From the NCBI GenBank assembly GCA_015494845.1, contig WGAL01000117.1:1-5478 (forward strand): a stretch of DNA of 5,478 nt. Reading direction: 5' to 3'. Below, one piece after another: positions 1 through 5,372 of the stretch. The stretch is from Melioribacteraceae bacterium (GTDB lineage: Bacteria; Bacteroidota; Ignavibacteria; Ignavibacteriales; Melioribacteraceae). The translations under genes and the position numbers were made by a program. Each line of letters starts with the position of its first letter. Within the stretch, counting starts at the first letter, position 1. The notes beneath the pieces are model-generated. The model had not been told where the DNA came from, did not search any database, and saw nothing but the letters and a program-made list of their open reading frames with translations.

Positions 1-352
1 ATCTCAACACGTTAAAGTTCAAATAAAACACAATAAAAAAAGTAACTATTGAAAAAGAGATAAACGCCGGCATTACGATTTTTCCCGCTTTCAGCGTTGA
101 GTTTTTTACGGCGGAAACGACGGCGACCAAAATCATTATCGCGAGCCAAAGCGAGTTAAGAAACGGATTGTTTATTTTGAAAAGATATTTTAAAAATACG
201 CCTACCAACGCAAGTTGAACCGTCATTCGCGAAACGGCGTAAAGCAACGGCTTGATTAAACCGATTTTAAAACGGAAACTGAGAAACAGCGGAATAATCA
301 GCAAAAAGAAAGCGTATAAAATTCCCTGCAAAGTAATTTCTATCGTTCCCAT
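1..352 (-). CDS. fetB: ABC transporter permease, FetB/YbbM (UPF0014) type, 5' part only
   Basis: This is the N-terminal 117 residues of an integral membrane permease that runs off the left edge. Four hydrophobic segments are visible at about residues 6-26, 36-58, 64-82 and 93-113. The stretch around residues 42-58 (RMTVQLALVGVFLKYLF) matches the conserved RxxxQLxxVGxxLKYxF region of the UPF0014/FetB family; E. coli FetB, paired with FetA, has been linked to iron export and oxidative-stress resistance. The ATG at 352-350 is well supported: GGAG at 364-361 lies 8 bases upstream. The start overlaps the end of the ATPase gene by 13 bases, the arrangement expected for a translationally coupled ATPase-permease pair. 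The family call is firm from sequence pattern; the iron substrate is only inferred from the family. Confidence 0.85.
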   Translation of the reverse strand, partial: MGTIEITLQGILYAFFLLIIPLFLSFRFKIGLIKPLLYAVSRMTVQLALVGVFLKYLFKINNPFLNSLWLAIMILVAVVSAVKNSTLKAGKIVMPAFISFSIVTFFIVFYLNFNVLR

Positions 353-978
353 TGTTTTCGCTCCATATCAAAAATTTTCACTCCGGGAATTTCCTTCCAA
401 ATTTCATCGTGCGAAATTATTACGACGGTTTTCCCTTCAAGCGAAAGAAAATAGTCCGTTACTTTTCTTTTGAGTTTCGCATCGAGCGCGGAAGTCGGCT
501 CGTCGAGAAAATAAATCTCACGGTTCAGCAAAAGCGCGGTTATTAAAGCAAGTCTTTGTTTTTCGCCGCCGGAAAGATTTGTAATTTCCTCGTCGTAAAT
601 TTTAGCGTCCAACTCGAATTTTTCGAACTCGGCAAGAATTTTCTCTTTACCGAAATCCAATTGTTGATTGGCTTTCAGCGAAGCGACGTACTCGAACCAT
701 CCGGAAACTTTGCCTTGAGGCAAACTTGTTTCCTGATCTACAAATGCGATTTTCTTCCTGATTTCCCATACGGTTTCGTTTGCGACTTTTTCGCCATCGA
801 CAAAAACTTCGCCTTTATCAGGGAAATAAAATCCAAGCGCCATTGCGAATAAAGTGGATTTCCCGAAACCGGATTTAGCTTTAATTAAAGTTTTGGAATT
901 TCGGGGAATTTCGAACGTTAAATTTTCGAAAAGAATTTCGCCTCTGAAAGTTACCGTGACGTTTTTGTATTTTATCAT
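340..978 (-). CDS. fetA: ABC transporter ATP-binding protein, FetA/YbbL type
   Basis: A complete single-domain ABC ATPase of 212 residues that would drive the overlapping FetB-like permease at the inner membrane. Motifs appear in order: Walker A at 34-42 (AKSGFGKST, with Ala for the usual first Gly, a permitted variant), Q-loop Gln82, signature LSGGE at 135-139, Walker B ending in Asp159-Glu160 followed by a D-loop (SALD, 163-166), and H-loop His190. Its length is close to that of E. coli FetA. The ATG at 978 has only a poor, very close GGA (980-982) as ribosome site. The gene begins only a few bases after the U tract of the secG terminator, so it has no room for its own upstream promoter in the gap. 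Fet-type assignment rests mainly on the UPF0014 partner. ATPase identity is certain; iron as substrate is inference. Confidence 0.88.
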   Translation of the reverse strand: MIKYKNVTVTFRGEILFENLTFEIPRNSKTLIKAKSGFGKSTLFAMALGFYFPDKGEVFVDGEKVANETVWEIRKKIAFVDQETSLPQGKVSGWFEYVASLKANQQLDFGKEKILAEFEKFELDAKIYDEEITNLSGGEKQRLALITALLLNREIYFLDEPTSALDAKLKRKVTDYFLSLEGKTVVIISHDEIWKEIPGVKIFDMERKQWER

Positions 979-981
979 TTC

Positions 982-1015
982 CGTAAAAACAAAAAGCCCC
1001 GAAAAACGGGGCTTT
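982..1015 (-). terminator. Intrinsic terminator after secG
   Basis: On the minus strand an 8-bp perfect stem (AAAGCCCC with GGGGCTTT, plus-strand arms 993-1000 and 1008-1015) closes a 7-base loop. It is followed directly by a T-rich tract (TTTTTGTTTTT including the last stem bases). It lies 20 bases after the secG stop codon. The tract runs up to the start of the ABC ATPase gene, so escape from this terminator or a promoter inside secG would be needed to express fetAB. Confidence 0.9.
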
Positions 1016-1035
1016 CAAACTTCAATTTTTTCGTT

Positions 1036-1428
1036 TTATTTTCCTTCCGGCTTTGTTTGATTTTGATTTGTATTAGCCGGCTGAGTCGAATTGTTTCCGG
1101 CGTTAGGAACAATGTTTTGCGGCAAAGCGGGCGTTGTAGGCACTTGCTGAGCCGCCGCTTTTTGTATTATGCTTTCTCTTTCCGCGTTAGAAGCCTGACC
1201 GGGGAGAAAGAAAAGATTTATCAACAGCGCGATAACCAACAGCCCACCGCCGAGCCACCAAGTCAATTTGCTTAAAGTGTCGGCTGTGCGACGCGCGCCG
1301 AAAGTGGAACTGATAGCGCCGCCTCCGAAAGTTCCGGAAAGTCCGTCGCCTTTGCTCGATTGCAAAAGAACGACGATAATTAAAAGTATCGCAATAAAAA
1401 TACCGAGTATCATTAAAATCGTGTACAT
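1036..1428 (-). CDS. secG: Preprotein translocase subunit SecG
   Basis: SecG is the small, non-essential subunit of the SecYEG protein-export channel in the inner membrane. The 130-residue product has the family's two membrane helices, at about 3-22 and 57-75. Between them is the conserved cytoplasmic loop: LLQSSKGDGLSGTFGGG at 21-37, then FGARRTADTLSKLTWW at 43-58. The C-terminal part (about 78-130) is a low-complexity tail rich in Asn, Gln, Thr, Pro and Ala, common in longer SecG proteins. The ATG at 1428 is supported by GGAG at 1440-1437, 8 bases upstream. The gene starts 25 bases after the mature end of the upstream tRNA and ends just before a strong terminator, so it is probably transcribed together with the tRNA. 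Confidence 0.95.
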   Translation of the reverse strand: MYTILMILGIFIAILLIIVVLLQSSKGDGLSGTFGGGAISSTFGARRTADTLSKLTWWLGGGLLVIALLINLFFLPGQASNAERESIIQKAAAQQVPTTPALPQNIVPNAGNNSTQPANTNQNQTKPEGK

Positions 1429-1453
1429 AAAAACGTCTCCAAATTCAAATTTG

Positions 1454-1527
1454 TAGCGGGGGAGGGATTCGAACCCCCGACACGCGGATTATGATTCCGC
1501 TGCTCTAACCAACTGAGCTACCCCGCC
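1454..1527 (-). tRNA. tRNA-Met (anticodon CAU, elongator-like)
   Basis: A 74-nt cloverleaf folds on the minus strand. The acceptor stem GGCGGGG pairs with CCCCGCT (one G1-U72 wobble). The D stem is GCTC/GAGC, the anticodon stem GCGGA/TCCGC with loop ATCATAA, and the T stem GGGGG/CCCTC with loop TTCGAAT. The discriminator is A73. The anticodon CAT could be elongator Met or the minor Ile2 tRNA whose C34 is changed to lysidine by TilS. The initiator is unlikely: the three G-C pairs at the base of the anticodon stem are absent, position 1-72 is paired, and the D stem has C11-G24. The 3' CCA is not encoded (the bases after A73 are CAA), so a CCA-adding enzyme is needed. Elongator Met is the preferred call. 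Confidence 0.9.
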
Positions 1528-1546
1528 AAACAAAAAACGAGCTCGA

Positions 1547-1575
1547 AATATATGAGTATATTATTTTTTTTTCAA
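1547..1575 (-). promoter_or_regulatory. Sigma-70-type promoter for tRNA-secG
   Basis: On the minus strand, TTGAAA (1575-1570; five of six match TTGACA) and TATATT (1552-1547; five of six match TATAAT) are separated by exactly 17 bases. Transcription would start near 1540, about 13 bases before the tRNA 5' end, a normal precursor leader. The spacer contains a run of A. No other good promoter is visible between the CBM48 gene and the tRNA. Confidence 0.75.
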
Positions 1576-1594
1576 GTTTAAAAATGAAACGTTA

Positions 1595-1903
1595 TCAGCA
1601 AACAACGACAGAATCTTGCGAATCGCCGAACGGCGTGGGAACGTGTTTATCGGCGTCAGGATCGTTATCCCAAGTTACGTTGTCGAAAAGGTAGCGGAAT
1701 TTGTATTCGTTGTTTACGTCCAAATCGACGGTTATGCTGAATCCGCCGTTTTTCAATTTCCGCATCGGCGTCGCCTCGGCGTTCCAATTGTTGAAATCGC
1801 CCAACAATGCGGCGGTTTTGTAGTTCTTGCCTTTTTCCGGCTCAATCTTGAAAGTAACCTTGCAAACCGGACGCGTTTTCAAATATTTTTTTGTAATGGC
1901 CAT
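1595..1903 (-). CDS. Stand-alone glycogen-binding (CBM48/isoamylase N-terminal, E-set) domain protein
   Basis: A 102-residue protein that is essentially one carbohydrate-binding module of the AMPK-beta/isoamylase early-set type, with no catalytic domain. After a short basic N-terminus (KKYLKTRPVCKVTF, 5-18) it shows the hallmarks of the fold: LLGDFNNWN at 33-41, TPMRKL at 45-50, YKFRYLFD at 67-74, Trp78 followed by NDPDAD at 80-85, and a C-terminal SVVV strand. Trp40 and Trp78 are the likely sugar-stacking residues by analogy with AMPK-beta. Such single-domain proteins are known in several Gram-negative lineages, and their role is unproven; binding glycogen or starch-like glucan in the cytoplasm is inference. 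There is no signal peptide. The ATG at 1903 has AGGAA at 1915-1911, 7 bases away. The gene is separated by 118 bases from prc and need not be in an operon with it. Confidence 0.85.
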   Translation of the reverse strand: MAITKKYLKTRPVCKVTFKIEPEKGKNYKTAALLGDFNNWNAEATPMRKLKNGGFSITVDLDVNNEYKFRYLFDNVTWDNDPDADKHVPTPFGDSQDSVVVC

Positions 1904-1981
1904 TTTATATTTCCTTTTTTTATTTTCTATTTAACAATTAAAATTAAACAAATTTCCCGTAAAAAAATTTTTTTGACGAAA

Positions 1982-2000
1982 TTACGTTAAAATAACGCAA
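1982..2000 (-). terminator. Possible weak terminator or dyad after prc
   Basis: Minus-strand TTGCGTTA and TAACGTAA form an 8-bp stem with one G-U pair around a TTT loop, beginning 21 bases after the prc stop codon. The stem is AT-rich and followed only by a short T stretch, so it would be a weak terminator. It could equally be an mRNA 3' end stabiliser or a DNA-binding dyad. Adjacent to it (1961-1974) is a seven-A/seven-T tract likely to bend the DNA. Confidence 0.3.
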
Positions 2001-2021
2001 CGTATTTACAGGAAATCCAAA

Positions 2022-4076
2022 CTACTTCATTTCAACAAAATCAACCATAATTTGTCCGGCTTCTTCAAGATACGGGTCTTCAGTTTTCAAATCTTTTTTC
2101 GCCGTCTTTGTCGAATCGTTTTTGTCTATGCCGCGTTCTTTGTCCCGCGCCTTATTTTTCTTTTCGTCCTTTTCCTTTTCCGCTTTGCGCTTTGCCTCGT
2201 TCAGCGAAAACGCTTTTTTCTTCAACTTTTCCTTGTATTCCTTAATATCTTCAATTATGTATTGAAACTCGCGGTTTTTTGCAATTCTTTGTTCGCTTTT
2301 CTTTTTAAGAACCGGAATAACCGGGCTGAAATCGCCGTATTTTTCATATTGCGTCGCGCGAATTGTATCCCACGGCAAAGCGGAAGGATAAGAACATTCG
2401 CCGTATTTTTTGCGGTCGATTTGCGCAGGGAATTCGATATCCGGGATTACGCCTTTTTCTTGCGTACTGCTCCCGGTAATGCGGTAAAATTTCGCAATGG
2501 TTAATTTCAATGCGCCGATTTTCTGTTCCGGCGAAGGCGGAATAATTCTATCGAGCGAAATCATATTTTGAACCGTTCCTTTCCCGAAAGATTGCGAACC
2601 GATAATCAAACCGCGTCCGTAATCTTGAATTGCGCCGGAGAAAATCTCGGAAGCCGAAGCGCTGTAAGTATTAATCATAACCGCAAGCGGTCCGTCGTAA
2701 ACTATTGCCGTGTCGGGGTCTTCTTCGACGTCGATTTTGCCGGTAACGTCTTTTACCTGAACGACAGGCCCGTTTTTAATGAACAATCCGGTCAGTTCAA
2801 TCGCTTCGGTAAGCGAGCCGCCGCCGTCGTTGCGCAAATCGATAATTACGCCTTCGACGTTTTCGGTTCGTAAAGTATCGAGAATTTTTCTTACGTCCAA
2901 ACTTGTGCTTGCAAAATTCTTGTCGCGGTTTCCGCGTCCGAAGTTTGTGTAAAATTCGGGAACAATAATTACGCCGATTTTGTGTTTTTCGCCGTCGCGG
3001 TCGATTTCGATTATTTTCTTCTTCGCCGCTTTGTCTTCAAGTTTTATTTTGTCGCGAACCAAAACAATCTCTTCCGGCGGGTCGTCCGGCGCATCGTCGG
3101 GATGAATAACTTGCAAGCGGACTATTGTTCCTTTCTTCCCGCGGATTAATTGAACCACGTCGTCAATCCGCCAGCCGATAACGTCCACCCACTCGCCGTC
3201 TTTTCCTTGCGCAACCGCTACGATTTTATCGTCGATTTTCAATTTCCCGCTTCTTGCGGCAGGTCCTCCCGGAATTATTTTTACGATAGTCGTGTAATCG
3301 TCGCGAACCGTGAGAGTAGCGCCAATTCCTTCAAGCGCCAAACTCATATTTATTTTGAAATCTTCTTCTTGCTTTGGCGAAAAATACGCCGTGTGCGGGT
3401 CTTCGGAATTTGTTACCGAATTTATAAACAGCGAAAAAACGTCTTCGGCGTCGTATTGCAAAATCAATTTGTGAAAACGGCGATAGCGTTTTTTCAGCGT
3501 CTCCTTTATCTTATCCCATTTTTTGCCGGCAAGTTTGAGATTAAGCGCTTCGTATTTCAGACGTTTCCGCCAAAGTTCGTCAAGATTTTTCCCGTCAGGC
3601 AACCAAGACGAATCGGAACGGTCGGGATAAAAATATTCGTCGATTGTGAAATCGAAACCTTTGTCCAATTGCGCGTCGATTTTGGGAATGCGTTCGGTAA
3701 GTCTTCTTTTGAAAACGTTAAAAATTCTGTAAGGCGCAATCAAATTGCCGTCGTACAAATCGTCGTCAAGTTCGTAGCGGTATGCTTCAAAATCGTCAAT
3801 ATCTTGTTTCGTAAAATACATTTTCCCGTTGTCGAGCCGTTTCAAATAAGTGTCGAAAATTTCCGACGATAGCGAATCGTTCAGCGGTTGGCGTCTGTAA
3901 TGATACCTTGTAAGAAGCCGCGCGATTGTTTGAGCGATTTGCGGATGTTTTTTCCAAGGCATAATTACTTTGTTCGTGTCAATCTTGGAATTTTTTTCGA
4001 TTAAATCTTCCGTGGTTTGCGCAACGCCGTTTGCAACAAACAACACTAACGCCAGAATTATTAAGATTCGTTTCAT
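2022..4076 (-). CDS. prc: Carboxy-terminal (tail-specific) protease Prc/Tsp, peptidase family S41
   Basis: A 684-residue periplasmic serine protease, almost the same length as E. coli Prc (682), which trims or degrades envelope proteins recognised by their C-termini. A signal peptide covers about 1-20, with likely cleavage near VAQ-TT. A helical N-terminal domain spans about 45-235, and a PDZ domain about 244-325 with carboxylate-binding loop GIGATL at 250-255. The S41 protease core spans about 365-550. The catalytic dyad is visible: Ser474 in YSASASE and Lys499 in SQSFGKGTVQ, 25 residues apart as in E. coli Prc (Ser452/Lys477). After a Lys/Glu-rich stretch (611-668) comes the family's C-terminal motif EDPYLEEAGQI (666-676). 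The ATG at 4076 has AGGA at 4088-4085, 8 bases upstream. The length and the long N- and C-terminal regions favour Prc over the shorter CtpA type. Confidence 0.95.
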   Translation of the reverse strand: MKRILIILALVLFVANGVAQTTEDLIEKNSKIDTNKVIMPWKKHPQIAQTIARLLTRYHYRRQPLNDSLSSEIFDTYLKRLDNGKMYFTKQDIDDFEAYRYELDDDLYDGNLIAPYRIFNVFKRRLTERIPKIDAQLDKGFDFTIDEYFYPDRSDSSWLPDGKNLDELWRKRLKYEALNLKLAGKKWDKIKETLKKRYRRFHKLILQYDAEDVFSLFINSVTNSEDPHTAYFSPKQEEDFKINMSLALEGIGATLTVRDDYTTIVKIIPGGPAARSGKLKIDDKIVAVAQGKDGEWVDVIGWRIDDVVQLIRGKKGTIVRLQVIHPDDAPDDPPEEIVLVRDKIKLEDKAAKKKIIEIDRDGEKHKIGVIIVPEFYTNFGRGNRDKNFASTSLDVRKILDTLRTENVEGVIIDLRNDGGGSLTEAIELTGLFIKNGPVVQVKDVTGKIDVEEDPDTAIVYDGPLAVMINTYSASASEIFSGAIQDYGRGLIIGSQSFGKGTVQNMISLDRIIPPSPEQKIGALKLTIAKFYRITGSSTQEKGVIPDIEFPAQIDRKKYGECSYPSALPWDTIRATQYEKYGDFSPVIPVLKKKSEQRIAKNREFQYIIEDIKEYKEKLKKKAFSLNEAKRKAEKEKDEKKNKARDKERGIDKNDSTKTAKKDLKTEDPYLEEAGQIMVDFVEMK

Positions 4077-4115
4077 TTATTTTATCCTTTTATTAATCAT
4101 TATTTCAAAAATTTT

Positions 4116-4145
4116 TTAACAATTCGCATTCTAAACCGATATATT
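4116..4145 (+). promoter_or_regulatory. Candidate plus-strand promoter for a small RNA
   Basis: TTAACA (4116-4121; five of six match TTGACA) and TATATT (4140-4145; five of six match TATAAT) lie 18 bases apart on the plus strand. The -10 hexamer is identical to that of the tRNA-secG promoter in this window. Transcription would start near 4152. No plus-strand protein gene follows, but a hairpin-rich stretch ending in a terminator does. AT-rich intergenic DNA can produce such matches by chance, so support comes mainly from position. Confidence 0.45.
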
Positions 4146-4328
4146 GTCTCTGTTTTCCTTCAACGTCCGCCGCGGCGGATTGTTCGTTGAAGGTATTAAA
4201 AGTTCCACCACTTTCTTACCTTCGAGGAAACAAGTACCTCGAAGGTATTTTTTGTTTCCAAACTGAAAGATTACCGCGCACGCTTCGTTTACTCGCTTTG
4301 ACGCAATAATTCTACTTTTCCCATTCAA
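4131..4328 (-). CDS. Doubtful 65-codon open frame
   Basis: An open frame from an ATG inside the last codons of the BamE-like gene (17-base overlap, different frame) through most of the gap before prc. Its product would be basic, with no signal peptide, membrane segment or motif I recognise. A GGAA about 9 bases upstream could serve as a weak ribosome site or permit coupling. Against it: two strong inverted repeats (4157-4193 and 4217-4247) occupy more than a third of it, the U tract of the second points the other way, and the sequence looks structured rather than coding. I think it is more likely not a gene; it is listed because it nearly fills the gap. Confidence 0.15.
   Translation of the reverse strand: MNGKSRIIASKRVNEACAVIFQFGNKKYLRGTCFLEGKKVVELLIPSTNNPPRRTLKENRDNISV
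4157..4193. repeat. Nested inverted repeat (hairpin 1)
   Basis: Outer arms CCTTCAACG (4157-4165) and CGTTGAAGG (4185-4193) enclose a perfect 14-base palindrome, TCCGCCGCGGCGGA (4166-4179), plus five unpaired bases TTGTT. The RNA of either strand could form a 9-bp stem continuing into a 5-bp GC-rich stem with a CGCG loop and a 5-base bulge. The GC-rich core stands out from its AT-rich surroundings. No T tract follows on either strand, so it is not an ordinary terminator. Confidence 0.85.
4217..4257 (+). terminator. Intrinsic terminator oriented to the plus strand (hairpin 2)
   Basis: A perfect 11-bp stem, TACCTTCGAGG (4217-4227) with CCTCGAAGGTA (4237-4247), closes a 9-base loop and is followed on the plus strand by TTTTTTGTTT (4248-4257). 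On the minus strand the hairpin is followed by AGAAAG, which is no U tract, so the orientation is plus. No plus-strand protein gene precedes it, which suggests it ends a non-coding transcript or blocks antisense reading into the BamE-like gene. Confidence 0.7.
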
Positions 4329-4743
4329 AAAGTTTTCCGTTCTTGAAAAAGAAAATTTGTTTTCCGTAATACCACTGCGAAAACGTTCCCCATTTTTCTT
4401 TATTGCGCGTAATTTTATCCGGTTCGCCGTAACTGTCGCGCAACATTTCTTCCGTCATTCCTTTCCAAACTTGTCCGTTCAAAATTCTTTGTCCGATTTT
4501 TCTACCGTATTTTTTCAAAAAATATTCGCGGCAAATTTCGCGGCGAAAATTGGGGTCGTTTAATTGTATCAGTTCTTTCGTTAATTCACCGATTTGCTTT
4601 TTCAGTTCTTCCTTTTGCGAAACAAGTATGTTCCGTTTTTGCGTAAGCAACTTTAACTCGGCTTTATAATCCTGCACGGAAATTTTACCGGATTGCGCAA
4701 AAAGCAGCGAACTCGCGAAAATCAACAGAAAAAAATATTTCAT
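4312..4743 (-). CDS. Exported coiled-coil protein with BamE/SmpA-like C-terminal domain
   Basis: A 143-residue protein. A hydrophobic signal peptide covers about 1-17 (cleavage likely after LLFAQ or nearby), with no lipobox cysteine. A heptad-like charged helix, probably a coiled coil, spans about 24-62. The C-terminal part (about 88-142) has the pattern of BamE/SmpA-like domains: WKGMTEEMLRDSYGEPDK at 93-110, QWYY at 123-126, FFFKNGKL at 130-137 and Trp141. In BamE this fold helps the outer-membrane protein assembly machine, but the domain is widespread in unrelated small exported proteins, so a Bam role is not claimed. The single Cys71 lies mid-protein. The ATG at 4743 has AGG(T) at 4753-4750, 6 bases away. 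It lies 64 bases after the TonB gene on the same strand and may be co-transcribed with it. Confidence 0.75.
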   Translation of the reverse strand: MKYFFLLIFASSLLFAQSGKISVQDYKAELKLLTQKRNILVSQKEELKKQIGELTKELIQLNDPNFRREICREYFLKKYGRKIGQRILNGQVWKGMTEEMLRDSYGEPDKITRNKEKWGTFSQWYYGKQIFFFKNGKLFEWEK

Positions 4744-4807
4744 CTGTTTACCTAATAATTTTTACGTAAAAAAATAATTTAACTAAATTCGAAACCAATT
4801 ACATTAT

Positions 4808-5371
4808 TTACCTTAATCTGTACGGAAAAACCACGACGGCTTCCTGCTCGACTTGCGGCATTTCTTCCGGCAACGCTTCGAATCTCCAATTTTTAACCGC
4901 GTTAATTGCGGCGATTTCCAGTTTTGAATCCGCCTTTATTAAAGGAAAAACTCGCGAAATTGTTCCGTCAGGAGCGATAATTATTTTCAAAACAATGTCC
5001 GCCTCCTTTTCTACGCCTGGCGGATAATCGGGAAGCGTGTACGAATAAATTGCCCGCGCGCGTTTGCCGAGAAAATCAATGGAAAATTTGCCTATGTTTG
5101 TGCGGTAAGCGGAATTTTCGGCAATCAGCGAAGAATCTTGTTTTTCTTCGCTTTCAAGCGCCTCGCCCTCGCCTTCGTTTTGAATTTCGCTTTTTCTATT
5201 GTTTTTTTGAAACGCCGTTTTTCGCTTTTCATTTTTCGTATAAGTAGTAAATTCCACGTTTCCGAAACCGAGCGAAACGGTTTGAAGCGGTTCTTCAAAC
5301 GAAAAATAAAGCGCAAAAATCAAAAAGAGCAAATGCAATCCGATTGATGCAAGTAAAGCGTAGGTTCTCAT
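4808..5371 (-). CDS. tonB: TonB-family energy transducer
   Basis: TonB proteins carry energy from the inner-membrane ExbB/ExbD proton channel to outer-membrane receptors. With the preferred start the product has 187 residues: one N-terminal membrane helix (about 5-25, containing the characteristic SIGLHLL with His13), a charged periplasmic linker, and a C-terminal TonB domain at about 112-187. In that domain DYPPGVEKEADIVLKIII, PDGTI (134-138) and AINAVKNWRF (155-164) are typical. Starts: ATG at 5371 lies one base after the exbD stop and suits coupled re-initiation, though no good Shine-Dalgarno is seen; a TTG at 5410 would add 13 basic residues, overlap exbD by 38 bases, and has AGGA only 2-3 bases away. 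The linker (29-113) has no proline, unlike classic TonB. Confidence 0.88.
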   Translation of the reverse strand: MRTYALLASIGLHLLFLIFALYFSFEEPLQTVSLGFGNVEFTTYTKNEKRKTAFQKNNRKSEIQNEGEGEALESEEKQDSSLIAENSAYRTNIGKFSIDFLGKRARAIYSYTLPDYPPGVEKEADIVLKIIIAPDGTISRVFPLIKADSKLEIAAINAVKNWRFEALPEEMPQVEQEAVVVFPYRLR

Positions 5372-5372
5372 T

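Larger units (their letters stand above)
4152..4257 (+). ncRNA. Candidate small RNA gene between bamE-like gene and prc
   Basis: This interval has the layout of a free-standing bacterial small RNA. A predicted start just after a promoter-like pair is followed by a first hairpin (4157-4193) with 9-bp arms CCTTCAACG/CGTTGAAGG around an inner 14-base palindrome. Next comes a mostly unpaired linker with the C/U-rich stretch TTCCACCACTTTCT (4203-4216), then a perfect 11-bp hairpin and U tract. The transcript would be about 105 nt. The C/U-rich linker could pair with Shine-Dalgarno-like purines, but this is speculation. It belongs to no RNA family I recognise. The opposite strand has an open frame of 65 codons, so a coding or repeat-element reading is also possible. 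What is seen is the structure; being a transcribed RNA is inferred. Confidence 0.42.

Noticed and set aside
1454..1527. tRNA as an integration (att) site
   Set aside because: No integrase, no repeat of the tRNA 3' end elsewhere in the window and ordinary housekeeping genes on both sides.
1616..1990. 124-codon plus-strand open frame opposite the CBM48 gene
   Set aside because: It is the antisense shadow of a well-supported gene, has no ribosome site or recognisable motif, and its tail runs into AT-rich intergenic DNA.
2052..2504. Plus-strand open frame rich in Phe and Leu that looks membrane-like
   Set aside because: It is the complement of the Lys/Glu-rich C-terminal region of Prc (AAA/GAA codons read as TTT/TTC), an artefact of composition.
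3150..3872. 240-codon plus-strand open frame opposite prc
   Set aside because: Shadow of the prc coding sequence; Phe/Val/Arg-rich composition with no domain, and prc is unambiguous on the other strand.
4759..4772. Palindrome TTTTTACGTAAAAA between the TonB gene and the BamE-like gene
   Set aside because: The symmetry does not extend beyond the AT-rich core, so it is too weak for a terminator and matches no operator I recognise.
5125..5347. Short open frames on both strands within the TonB gene
   Set aside because: Out-of-frame readings of the charged TonB linker; no start signals or conserved features.
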